Part shown: positions 1 to 8,548 of the stretch, one piece after another
Layout: every line of letters begins with the position of its first letter
How positions within the stretch are numbered: position 1 is the first letter of the stretch
From: Sceloporus undulatus
Lineage: Eukaryota > Chordata > Lepidosauria > Squamata > Phrynosomatidae
DNA length: 64,000 bases
Assembly: GCF_019175285.1 (NCBI RefSeq)
Contig: NC_056529.1
Coordinates: 20,573,853 to 20,637,852, forward strand
Direction: 5' to 3'
Notes under the pieces: model-generated
Database searches by the model: none
Told to the model about the DNA's origin: nothing
What the model saw: the letters and a program-made list of their open reading frames with translations, nothing else
Program-made: the position numbers and the translations under genes

Positions 1-125
1 CAATTATTTTAACAGTTTTGTTTTATTGTTACTGTTTATAATTGTGATTTATTGGCTCTGGGGGGTCAGAGGGGTTCTGGGGCACTGGGTTTATTGCGTT
101 TTAATGTTGTTAGCCGCCTCAATCT

Positions 126-245
126 TAATGGAGAGGTGGGGTATAAATATTATTATTATTATACCCCGCCTCTCCATTATATATAATAAGCTGCCCCAGT
201 TGTGTTGCACACAGACGGGATATAAATAATAATAATAATAATAAT
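126..245 (+). repeat. LINE-type (AAT)n tails in inverted arrangement
   Basis: A 20-bp stem at 127-146 and 159-178 (one mismatch) brackets a 12-base loop; each arm is a GGCGGGGTATAA-type LINE 3' end. A second end, GGGATATAAATAAT followed by (AAT)n, closes the block. These tails look like L2/CR1-clade LINE termini common in reptiles. Confidence 0.5.
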
Positions 246-732
246 TGTTATAGATAACTTTCATTACTAGTTATATTTTTATATTATCAATCATGTCTTT
301 GTGTTTTGTTTTGTTCTTGTTGCATTGGAATCTCAGTTTGACAAAACATGGAGAGGCGAGACTTTTCAAAGTTATTATAGGATTTTTCCTATCATAAGGG
401 GGAATATATATATATAATATGTGTGCAGTTTTTAGAAAGAGCAGGCATGCTTGGCTGTTGCAGAAAGAGCATCCTCCATAAAGTTTGCCCAAAGTAAATT
501 AGGGAAAAGGGCAAGATTATCATTAAACCAATAAGAGACATTGTGTTCTTCTTTATCTGTGTAAACAGTTGTGGAGGACATAGCATCTCTCCCAATTTCC
601 CTTCCACGGTGGAGCTGACATTAACAGATACTACTAATAGATGTATGTTTCCATGCACCAAAAAGACAGTGTAGGAAAAGTATCAGGAGAAGGCTGGTCC
701 AAAGCTAACAAAAAGAGAGATTCCAAGAGATG
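246..732. other. Intergenic, no recognised feature
   Basis: AT-rich single-copy-looking sequence with a short (TA)n run near 408. The open frames here are short and have no family resemblance. Confidence 0.5.
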
Positions 733-1592
733 CTGAGAATCATAGCATCATAGAGCTGGAAGAGACCCCAAAGGCCAGCTAATCCAAGCCATGCCATGCA
801 GGAATACACAGTCCAAGCACTTCAACAGATGTCCATCCAGCTTCTGTTCAATTACATCCAAAGAAAGACATCAAACAATTATAATCTTTATTGGACCAAC
901 CAAAACGCACAATTACATGTTGCAAGCTTTCCAGAAGTCATGCTGGCTTCTTCAGCAGTCAAAGAGGAGAATGGAATTGAAGATGTTAGTCACAGGCTGG
1001 CATTTTCTGCTTCTGATCTTAGTTCAGATGTTAGGGAGGACTATCTGCAGGCTGGCACCTCGAGGTCAAGGAAATTTAATGTTCATTTGCAATTCAAAGA
1101 AGATGTTTCCTTGGAATCCATCATGTTTCTTTTCTTTGTGAAGCCACAGGCTCCTATGTAGGTAGAGAACACTGAACAGCTCAAGAAATCTTCCTGTTCT
1201 TCATCAGGAAAACTTTAGCTGGTCTAGAGGCAAAGCATGCTAGTCAGTCCCAATATTAGAGGAAATTGCTTTGTTGGAGGCCGAAGCCTCCAATGGCAAG
1301 GTCCCAGTGTGCTGGCTCTTTCCATAGGATTCCCCTGTGACGGCTAAAGAAGGAGGCTCCAACACTCTCCAAGGCAGCATCTCCCACTGTCTTAGCCTCA
1401 GGAAGTTCTTCCTAATGTTTTGGTGGAATCTCTTTTCCTGTAGCTTGCAACATGTAGTTGTGCATTCTCTGGAGCAGCAGAAAACAAGCTTGCTCCATCT
1501 TCAATATGACGCCTCTTCAAAAAACTAAAACAGGGCTGTCATATCACCATAACTGTCTCTTCTCCAGGCTAAACCTACCCAGCTCCTTAAGA
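733..1592 (-). repeat. CR1 LINE 3' end, split by a Penelope-like insertion
   Basis: On the minus strand the CR1 3' terminus lies at 733 (CATAGCATCATAGAGCTGGA is the reverse of the TCTATGATTCT-type end). The element runs through ATGCAGGAATACACAGTC and stops near 860. It resumes at about 1345 with the CTTCCTAATGTTTTGGTGG and GGAGCAGCAGAAAACAAGC landmarks. The interrupting 480 bp contains a Penelope-like terminus. Confidence 0.8.
862..1010 (-). mobile_element. Penelope-like element terminus inside CR1
   Basis: On the minus strand, CTGAAGAAGCCAGC and GAAAGCTTGC form the two core halves of a hammerhead-like motif, followed by TTGGTCCAATAAAG, a common end of this repeat class. Assignment rests on the motif and on memory of reptile repeats. 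Confidence 0.5.
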
Positions 1593-1689
1593 GGCCAGTC
1601 ACACTTATGTTTTTGTACAGAGAGATTTGCATCTTTGAATCAATTCAAAATCGATTTGCCGTCCCCACTACCCGTTTTAAGCCAGCGAA

Positions 1690-1915
1690 GCTCTCTCTGG
1701 CATTTAAAGTCTGAAGTTCCCATTCGCCACCGTTCCGGATCAAAATGGAGGCATCTACATTTCCTGAACGGTGGCTGCGCGATCTCAGTCGTGCATCATG
1801 TGGATGCCATGCCCCGATTCCGCCCCCAGGCTGGCCTTAATGGCCAGTATGCACAGCTCCTGAGACACTATTGTGCATCATCAGGAGTGGTTCTTTCACA
1901 CTTCCCCTGAACACA
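1690..1915. repeat. GC-rich reptile MITE-like repeat
   Basis: Contains GTGCATCATGTGGATGCCAT and CCAGGCTGGCC words shared, in the opposite sense, with 30772-31035. The two copies have higher GC and more CpG than their surroundings. Family not identified. Confidence 0.4.
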
Positions 1916-1934
1916 TGAATTGGGAAATACCTAT

Positions 1935-2135
1935 TCATGGATTCAAGCATCCGTGACTTGAAAATATTCCAATATATATTCCTATTATATATATAAATTT
2001 CAAAAAGCAAAGCTCAATTTTGCCATTTTATACAAGGAACACAATTTGACTGCACCACTAAACATAATGGAACTTGAGAAATCATGGATTTTGGAACCGT
2101 AGCCAAACCCCAGAAGATACCCAAGGCCCACTGTA
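1935..2135. mobile_element. pogo/Tigger-like MITE
   Basis: Ends in CCAAGGCCCACTGTA next to TA and shares AAAGCAAAGCTCAATTTTGC and ATGGATTTTGG words with 40471-40677 and 54137-54355. The left terminus is degraded. Confidence 0.6.
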
Positions 2136-2359
2136 TAGTGCAACTTCTTGAGTTTCACATGGTGTCTCCAAGTTGCAAAAGAGCTGTGGTTAACCCTAGC
2201 TGAATGGATGGGTGCATTCGTAACGTAACATGGTGCTGTAAGGTGAAATATATGCATGATGGATGACTTTGCTGTCCTGAAAAAGGAACCCCAAAGGAGA
2301 GGCCAGCATGGAACTGCTGAACTAGAAATCATCTGAGGAAGTAGACTGAAGTCTATGAA

Positions 2360-2432
2360 AGCCATGTTCTAGAAGAGTTTATTCCTGACATTTTGCTGGC
2401 ATCTGTGGCTGGCATCTTTAGAGAATGAAGGC
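2360..2432 (-). mobile_element. Penelope-like element fragment (hammerhead family A)
   Basis: On the minus strand it reads AAGATGCCAGCCACAGATGC and CAGGAATAAACTCTTC. It is the same family as 28345-28490 and 36390-36510, but its stem II no longer pairs. Confidence 0.6.
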
Positions 2433-2819
2433 CAATGGCCACCTTGCTATCATCAACATCATTGGTTTGCTTGGCAGAGTTCTTCTGCCTGAATGTCACT
2501 CTTTTGAACCAGGAAATTGTCAGTTTCCAGTTCACTGAAACCTTCATCCCTTTCATGCAACATAAAAAGTATAAATAGAAAGGCAATTGTTTTTGTTTTC
2601 CTATTAGCTCCTGTCCCCACCCTTGCAAAGAATCCGGAGTGAATGGTGCGTGCAAAACGTCTTAATGCTGCAGGAGCAAGAGAAGATGTCGAGCCATTTG
2701 GAGCTGGTTCTGAAATCCGAAAAGAGGGTGGGGTATGGGGTGATTCATCAGGTGTGGTATGCCTCCCGGCCTCATGCAAAAGCCAACTCAGGACAGAGTT
2801 TGGTGATCTTACGGTTGGG

Positions 2820-3065
2820 GCTACAGCTCCCCAAATCCCCCAGCAGCATGACTCTTGGGGGATTTGGGGAGTTGCAGTCAGCCAGTGTGGCATAGCACTG
2901 GACTATGACTAGAGACCAGGGTTTGATTCCCTGCTCAGCCATGGAAACCCATTGGGTGACCTTGGGAGAGTCACATACTCTCAGCCCCAGAAACCCCTGT
3001 AATAGGTTTGCCATGGAACTCACTGGGCAGCCTCCTCACAGTCAACTTTGAGGTGACTGATGGCT
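2820..3065 (+). repeat. Short hairpin plus Sauria-type SINE
   Basis: A palindrome (CTCCCCAAATCCCCCA against TGGGGGATTTGGGGAG) at 2828-2873 directly abuts a diverged SINE whose head reads CCAGTGTGGCATAGCACTGG and whose B box is GGTTTGATTCC. The 3' half is more diverged than in other copies. Confidence 0.65.
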
Positions 3066-3954
3066 TAGTGAGATGGATTTTAATTTTAAAACAGGGCTTC
3101 CCCTGATGATCTTAGACTTTAGGCTCATATGGGAGGAGGCAATCTTTCAGATGTCTTGGCTCCAAGTCAGGATGTTATTATAATTGTTATGTTTGCTTTG
3201 TTCCAGCAGTGAAACCTGAAACGTACACAGTACCTGGCAGACCCTAATCCCATTAAGTTTACATCCTCCTTTACTTCAAATGCAGACTTTGTGGCTTCAA
3301 CATCACACCAGTCTTCCTTCTCTTCTTGCCCCAATCTACTTAACAGCTCTCCTTAACAGCTCTGGAAAACCCAAAAGCTACAATTGAGGAAGGCAGCCAA
3401 ATCTACCACAAAACCCACTGCCTTTAAATCCTTTATTCTGAAGCCATGCAATCATCCTCATGATACCGAACAGCCCAGTCTCAAAGGAATCTCTGGCCCA
3501 GCTTCAGAATTTATAGAGGGAGAAAAGAGACAGAGGATATGTTCCTGTATGTTTGTTCCTCTATCTATTGCTCAAGATCTCCAGCTTTTTTTAAGCAACC
3601 AGATGACGGGTGCATCCAGACAGATTGCAAAGTCCTAGGTTCTGCTCCTGGGATTAATGTGGCTTTCCTTTGCATTTCAGAAATGCAAACTGGTCAGACT
3701 GAACTCTTCTTTTCTTTCACGGTGGAGACACAAAAGACTCCAAATCTTTGTTGGGCAGGTTGCAAAGGCAGTTTCCTTTCCAATGAATGATGCCTTGGCC
3801 AACCTGCGACGAACTCGGATGAATCATTCTCAATATACTGGGAGAGCGCCAAGAGGTTTTCTTTGATATTTGGTAGGAAAGTTTTCCAGTCTTGGAAAAA
3901 AGGCCATATCCTCTGCCTCAGAGCAAACCCTTTGCTACTGCTTCTGCCTAGCAT
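3066..3954. other. Intergenic, no recognised feature
   Basis: No known repeat, CpG cluster or splice-bounded frame seen. Open frames of 60-90 codons overlap on both strands, as expected by chance. Confidence 0.45.
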
Positions 3955-4048
3955 TTCAATAAACCGGTGATGTCAGATGCTCCAATTTCAGCAATACACT
4001 TTATTGCTGAAATTGGACCATCCCCTGACGTCAGTCGCTTGTTGAAAT
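3955..4048. repeat. Long imperfect hairpin with a CRE
   Basis: The inner stem is perfect over 16 bp (TCCAATTTCAGCAATA at 3981-3996 with its complement at 4002-4017, loop of 5). Outer arms (ATTTCAATAAACC and GCTTGTTGAAAT) pair less well. TGACGTCA at 4026-4033 is a perfect CRE palindrome. It may be a MITE or a pre-miRNA-like fold. Confidence 0.6.
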
Positions 4049-4920
4049 ACCAAACAGGCAGCGGCAGAAGATTTGTTCAGAGCCTATTTGTGATTATTGC
4101 AGGGCTTCTTCTCAACAAATATTCTTGTCTACTCTGACTGGTACAAGACAACAAAATTTGGTTCATTGTCACAGTGTACAAACAGAACAGGGTTTACTGC
4201 AACATTTGAGATGTTTAAGTTTTTGGACCACATCTCCCAGATTCCTTCAGCTGGCATGGCCACTGAGTGTGGTGGTTCTTGTTCCAAGCCACTTTCCACG
4301 TGTTTGAACCGGGTGAAAAACCACAGTCTTAATGTACAAGTGTCTGTATCATTTGCCAGGTATCTCTCTAATTTGCTGTATCGTTCACACAGCCGTTATT
4401 CCACAGGCAGACCCTTCCTTCAAAGCATCCCATTCTAGATGGGCTTTAAGGGCTGCCTGTCGCTTCCTTGGTGCCGCTCCGTGAGCAAAGTATTTTACAA
4501 CCATCAGCTCACTCCTTTGCATGGCAAAACTGGGGTCTTGCATCTTGCAGTGTTAAAGACTGCTCAGCTTAGGCTGGCAAAGGACTACTTCCCTCAAGGA
4601 GACCCAGAGGTTGTCTAGACAGTAAAAATAATCCTGGAAGAATGTGGGAAGAATCTGTGCCGTTCGCATGTGCCAGTACAAGTTGCTGCTTAGAAAAACC
4701 TTCATCTTCCTCCTTGTGTGTAAATGTCTGACCACTGGGCAACGCTCCATGCCACTGGTGAAAAAGGCTGCAATTCATAAAAGCTTCTGCCAAACAAAAC
4801 CTATTAGTCTTTAAGGGTCACAAGAGTCTCTGTCTTTTCTCATCTTACTGTTGTCATTTCCAATTGGTGGTAACCCAAAAGCAAACCTAAGGTGGGGTTT
4901 GGCAAGAACGGTTCAGAGGA
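4049..4920. other. Intergenic, no recognised feature
   Basis: Mixed-composition sequence without repeat landmarks. No exon-like frame conserved to anything I recognise. Confidence 0.45.
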
Positions 4921-4924
4921 AGAA

Positions 4925-5047
4925 TTCAATGATATAGCCATGTTAGTCTATAGAATCAGTACGTAGAGAGATCTTGTAGCACCTTTGAGCCTAACTGAAA
5001 GAAAGAAATTGGCAGCATGAGCTTTTGTCAACTTCCTCAGGTGCATA
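4925..5047 (-). mobile_element. Penelope-like element fragment (hammerhead family B)
   Basis: On the minus strand it carries CTGAGGAAGTTGAC, AAAGCTCATGCTGCC and GGTGCTACAAGATCTCTC. The same words recur at 31861, 33298 and 54418. Confidence 0.65.
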
Positions 5048-5240
5048 GAGGAGGTTTGCCATTGTCTTCCCTTGAGGCTGAGAGAGTGTGGCTTGCCTAA
5101 GGTCACCCAGTGGGTTTTGTGACCGAGTTGGGAACTGGACCCTGGTCTCCAGAGTCATAGTCCAAAATGCAAACCATTTTGTTATTTTGGTGCCTCCAAG
5201 TCATTTTTGACTTATGGTGACCCTAAGGCAAAGCTATCAA
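5048..5240 (-). repeat. Two Sauria-type SINE pieces, minus strand
   Basis: GAGGAGGTTTGCCATTGTCT through GGTCTCCAGAGTCATAGTCC is the body and head of one copy. GTGCCTCCAAGTCATTTTTG through CCTAAGGCAAAGCTATCA is the tail of another copy in the same orientation. Confidence 0.75.
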
Positions 5241-5264
5241 ACCACTAAGTCATGCTTAATTACT

Positions 5265-5645
5265 GTACATACTCATATTTAAGTCTACAAATTTAGGTCA
5301 AAAATGGATGCAGAAAATCTGAGTCGACTTATCCATGGGTCAGTGTAAGTACTGTATCTTAACTCTTATTTAAAAGAATGAACCATCCCCTGAAAAGCAA
5401 GAGTACAAACTGTCCTGGAAGCATCATCCATCCAGCCTTAAGAGTAAGCACAAAGAGTTATGTCTGCTAGAATTTTGTATGTTCTTTGACATTGTTTTGA
5501 TTTGCTTCAACCTTTAGATCCTTTGCTATATGCCCCTAAATTTTACCCTCGACTTATCTGTGGATCATAGCAAAATCCATAATTTTGGCCCCCAAAACTT
5601 GCCCTTGATTTATGCATGAGGTCGACTTATAGTCAAGTATATGTA
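5265..5645. mobile_element. MITE with TACTGTACATACTCATATTT-type ends
   Basis: Terminal inverted repeats at the left (ACTCATATTTAAGTCTAC) and right (GTCGACTTATAGTCAAGTAT) enclose about 380 bp with internal GTCGACTTAT words. It resembles pogo-group MITEs of amniotes, flanked by TA. Confidence 0.55.
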
Positions 5646-6740
5646 GCGCTCTTAACAAGAAAACTCTGTTGATACCTCCCAATGCCAGCGACGGCTCTTT
5701 TATGCCCAAGACTCCCATTCACATAGGTGCCAGTACTGGCTGTTTGACTAGGCAGGATAAGAGGCATGGATACTTACATGAAGAGTATCTGTTTTTATGA
5801 CAAGCAGTGACCAGGCTGCATTGCCTCGCTGGCGTCTGCTGCTGCTGCCGCCATACACTTTTCAGCCGCTGGCTCCACTGTGCCATGCTTGTTTTCCTCA
5901 ACAGAAGGAGGACCATTTTGGACCAGCACCAAGACTTCTGGCTGGTGGCTCTATGGCCACAAACGCTCCGAGTGTTCAGCACTTCAATACAAATAATCAG
6001 TCTCAAGAGCGTTTGGGGATTACCGGTCCTATTTATGAACTATTCCGATCATGCAAGGCACACCCATTCAGGGGAAGAAAAAAGCCAAACAAATAGTTAA
6101 AATTCAACCTAACCCTTTGCAGCATTTTTGACTGGTTCTGAGTTTTGGTGGAGGCAGGAGAAACCGGCTGAGCTCCATAGCTCTTCTTCTCTGAGTTTGG
6201 GATGTAACATTTGTCCCTGAGAAATGGTTTGTCCGTCTCAACGTGGCTTTGGAGTCCTCCATGATGCTTTGGTATTCTTGTAGGACTTGTTTTTCTCCTG
6301 CTGGTGACAAAGGAAAGCAAGAGGGATGGGGTGGCTTTTGGTGTCCATGCTAAGCTCTTTATGGACGGCAAACAGCCAAAAGGAAGGTCAAGCTTGTAAA
6401 GAAGAGGGGACTGAGTGCGAATGGTCTCTGTTGCAATATTGGTAGGGGAGGAAGGCAAAGGTTGTGTCCACACTGGAGGCCCTGTATGCCACTGGACATA
6501 CCTTTCAACTGTCTGGTTTGGTGGACAGTCCTGTTTAATTCTCTGTTGTCACTTTTCCAGCTGTTTTTAAAATGTTGCAGCTCTTCTCTCTTCTTTCCTC
6601 TTGCTTTTTTCCCTCTTTGTTCTTAGCTTACTTCCATTGCTGCAGACTCAGGTCCAAAATGCACTGTATAAGTACATTTATTTAGCTGTTCTATGGCATT
6701 CAGAACAGGTGAGAAAGCCTTATCAGAGCACAGATATATA
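5646..6740. other. Intergenic, no recognised feature
   Basis: Includes overlapping 95-146-codon frames on both strands with no family similarity or codon bias seen. No repeat landmark recognised. Confidence 0.4.
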
Positions 6741-7082
6741 CACTTGTCCCTCCCTATTCGCTAGGGTTAGGGGCACAAGGCCCCCTCGAATATGGAAAAC
6801 CACAAATAGCAAAAACACCATGTTTTTAGACCTGAGAGGACCTCTCTAGGAATTTCTAAGTCCTCCAGCGCAAGTCTGTGGTCAACGTCCGACAGACGCT
6901 GACCATAGGACTGCACCAGAGGAGCTATAAATGCTTAGTAGAGTGTCCTCTCTAAGTCTTTCAATGCAATTTTTAGTTGAAGCTGATCATAGAGTTGCGC
7001 TGGAGGTCCTAGATATTCCTAGAGAAGAACATATTAATCAAATCTGTGAATATCAAAGCTGCAAATATGGAGAGATGAGTGT
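6741..7082. mobile_element. pogo/Tigger-like MITE, long form
   Basis: Begins ACTTGTCCCTCCCTATTCGC and ends ATATGGAGAGATGAGTGTA. The interior (GGACCTCTCTAGGAATTTCT, CTCCAGCGCAA) is shared with 12462-12823, so the two are the same family. Confidence 0.65.
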
Positions 7083-7110
7083 AATGCAGTTTTATAATCC
7101 TTGAGACTTT

Positions 7111-7525
7111 GGGTGTATCCACACTGCAGAAATAAAGCGTTTCAGTCCAAAACACACAGCAGAAATAATCCACTTTGAGACCACTTTAACTGTCCTGGAA
7201 TCCTGGGAATTGTAGTTTATTGTGGCCCTAGAGCAGTCTGACAGAGAAGGTTAAATGTCTCACAAAATAACAATTCCCAGAATTCCTTAGCATTGGGCCA
7301 AGACAGTTGAAGCGATTGCAATTCTAAAGTGAAGCTATCATGCGGTTTTCTTGGCAAGACTTGTTCAAGACTTGTTCTGGGGATTGTAGTTTTGTGAGAC
7401 ATTTAGCCTTCTCTGTCAGGGAGCTCTGGAGCCCCAACAAACTAGAATTCCCAGGATTCCATAGCATTGAGCCAGGGCAGTTAAAGCGATCTCAAACCGG
7501 AATATTTCTGCAGTGTGGATTGGAC
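7111..7525. mobile_element. Inverted-repeat MITE (CACTGCAGAAAT family), complex copy
   Basis: Ends GTGTATCCACACTGCAGAAA and TTTCTGCAGTGTGGATTGGA are inverted. The interior holds ACCACTTTAACTG, GGAATCCTGGGAATTGTAGT and their complements. Internal duplication suggests one copy landed in another. Common in squamates; superfamily uncertain (hAT-like). Confidence 0.65.
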
Positions 7526-7554
7526 CTCTGTTCCTATCTCCAAAGAAAGTCCTC

Positions 7555-7785
7555 TTGTGGTCCAAAGCACACCACAGAAATAATCCAATTTGAGACCGCT
7601 TTAACTGCTCTGGTTCAATTCTAGGGAATTCTGGGAACTGTCGTTCTGTGAGACATTTAGCCTTCTCTGTCAGAAAGAGCTCTAGTGCCACAATAATTTA
7701 CAGTTCCCAGGATTCCCTAACACTGAGCCAGGGCAGTTAAAACGGCCTCAAACTGGATTATTTCTACAGTGTAGAACGAGAACAC
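7555..7785. mobile_element. Second inverted-repeat MITE of the same family
   Basis: Arms GAAATAATCCAATTTGAGAC and CTCAAACTGGATTATTTCTA are complementary around a central GTGAGACATTTAGCCTTCTC. It ends about 25 bp before the first promoter SBS-like site. Confidence 0.65.
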
Positions 7786-7810
7786 ACTTAAACCACACAT
7801 TTCAGTTTTG

Positions 7811-7829
7811 ACTTCAATTCCCAGCGCGC
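7811..7829 (+). promoter_or_regulatory. ZNF143/THAP11 (SBS)-like site, upstream
   Basis: ACTTCAATTCCCAGCGCGC resembles the Staf-binding consensus ACTACAANTCCCAGNATGC, keeping the CCCAG core and the flanking CAATT. It is the weakest of three such sites within 135 bp. It sits 20-30 bp after a MITE whose own interior carries similar CAATTCCCAG words, so descent from that repeat is possible. Confidence 0.45.
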
Positions 7830-7871
7830 CCTGCGGCCTTTTGTAATTTTTAAAAACCACCACACATTCTA

Positions 7872-7890
7872 ACTACAACTCCCATAATGC
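7872..7890 (+). promoter_or_regulatory. ZNF143/THAP11 (SBS) site, strong match
   Basis: ACTACAACTCCCATAATGC matches the ACTACAANTCCCANNATGC consensus throughout. Such sites are typical of CpG-island promoters just upstream of the start site. This is the best of the three in this promoter. Confidence 0.7.
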
Positions 7891-7926
7891 AAAGGGAGTT
7901 TAGAACGCAGGTTTGTCGGGCGCGAG

Positions 7927-7945
7927 GCACTCTGGGAGTGGTAGT
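7927..7945 (-). promoter_or_regulatory. ZNF143/THAP11 (SBS)-like site, reverse strand
   Basis: On the minus strand this reads ACTACCACTCCCAGAGTGC, two mismatches from the SBS consensus. It faces the strong site at 7872, giving a convergent pair 36 bp apart. Confidence 0.5.
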
Positions 7946-7977
7946 CCGAGCGCGCGGAGGGACGGCTGGGGTCCCAG

Positions 7978-7989
7978 TGCGCATGCGCG
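7978..7989 (+). promoter_or_regulatory. NRF1 site (perfect)
   Basis: TGCGCATGCGCG fits the NRF1 consensus YGCGCAYGCGCR at every position. NRF1 sites are near-palindromic and typical of housekeeping CpG islands. Confidence 0.8.
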
Positions 7990-8057
7990 GCGGCTGGGTC
8001 TGTGCAGAAGGGAAAAGGCTGAGGCGAGGGAATGCGCGAGCGAGCAAGTGTGTCGTT

Positions 8058-8069
8058 GGCGCATGCGCA
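8058..8069 (+). promoter_or_regulatory. NRF1 site (11 of 12)
   Basis: GGCGCATGCGCA differs from the NRF1 consensus only at the first base. It lies 80 bp downstream of the perfect site and 22 bp upstream of the BANP-type motif. Confidence 0.75.
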
Positions 8070-8090
8070 GTGGCGACTCCGGGAAGGATC

Positions 8091-8100
8091 TCTCGCGAGG
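8091..8100 (+). promoter_or_regulatory. BANP-type CGCG element in BANP's own promoter
   Basis: TCTCGCGAGG differs from the BANP recognition palindrome TCTCGCGAGA only at the last base; the central TCTCGCGAG is intact. It lies just upstream of or within the proposed first exon, where active copies of this element normally sit. Autoregulation by the gene product is an inference. Confidence 0.7.
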
Positions 8101-8105
8101 AAGGA

Positions 8106-8114
8106 CGCCATTAT
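8106..8114 (+). promoter_or_regulatory. YY1-like initiator site
   Basis: CGCCATTAT is one mismatch from CGCCATNTT and lies just downstream of the BANP-type element. That is where YY1 sites usually mark the start of TATA-less genes. The match is short and could be chance. Confidence 0.3.
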
Positions 8115-8343
8115 CGCAGCCGCCCGAGGATCCCAAACACCACGAGAATTCGGCAAGGCAAACGGTAACCTCGCTTCTCCCTTCAGGCGGAGGCCGGGAA
8201 GGGCTGGAGCGGCCGGGAAGGGGCGCTTTCGGCCCGGTTCCTCACGACGCCAGAAGCCCTCGCTCGGTTTCGCTTCTCAGAAGCGGAGAGGGAGGGAGAG
8301 AGGGAGGGAGGGGGAGCACAAGAGGGCGGGGCTGCGATGCCGT

Positions 8344-8380
8344 GGCCCCGCCCCTTTCCTATTGGCCCCGCCCCTTTCCT
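8344..8380 (+). promoter_or_regulatory. Tandem GC boxes flanking an inverted CCAAT box
   Basis: Two copies of GGCCCCGCCCCTTTCCTA in a 20-bp period enclose ATTGG, the reverse of CCAAT. They supply two Sp1-type GC boxes. The cluster lies about 180 bp into intron 1 if exon 1 ends at 8164, so it may serve a second start site or act as a downstream element. Confidence 0.55.
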
Positions 8381-8409
8381 AGCTGGGAATTCTTTCCTCC
8401 TCTTCAGCC

Positions 8410-8509
8410 TCTGCACTGCAGGGTTAATCCACTTTCATACCGCTTTAACTGCCAGGGCTCCATTTTACACAGTTTTGGGATTTGTAGAGTTGTGGTGTAT
8501 GTGTGTGTG

Positions 8510-8548
<39 letters not shown>

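Larger units (their letters stand above)
8090..8164 (+). other. BANP: BANP exon 1 (5'UTR, 5' end estimated)
   Basis: This is an inferred noncoding first exon. The right border is the splice donor ACG|GTAACC at 8165, the best donor-like sequence downstream of the NRF1 and BANP sites. The left border is only an estimate of the transcription start. No ATG lies between the estimated start and the donor. An ATG at 8032 would become an upstream start codon only if transcription began further left. Supported by promoter position alone; a transcript would settle both ends. Confidence 0.45.
7900..8390 (+). promoter_or_regulatory. BANP: CpG-island promoter of BANP
   Basis: This is the only long CpG-rich stretch in an otherwise CpG-poor, AT-leaning window. 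No TATA box is apparent. It carries, in order, ZNF143-like, NRF1, NRF1, BANP-type and YY1-like sites, then GC boxes and an inverted CCAAT box, which is the usual content of a housekeeping promoter. It lies about 13.4 kb upstream of the start-codon exon, in the right orientation. The transcription start is not visible from sequence alone; 8070-8130 is my estimate. Open frames of up to 240 codons here reflect GC-rich sequence with few stops, not genes. Confidence 0.85.

Noticed and set aside
6033-6473. 146-codon minus-strand frame upstream of the promoter
   Set aside because: Could have been an exon of a divergent neighbour such as CA5A, but the translation shows no carbonic anhydrase sequence or other family motif.
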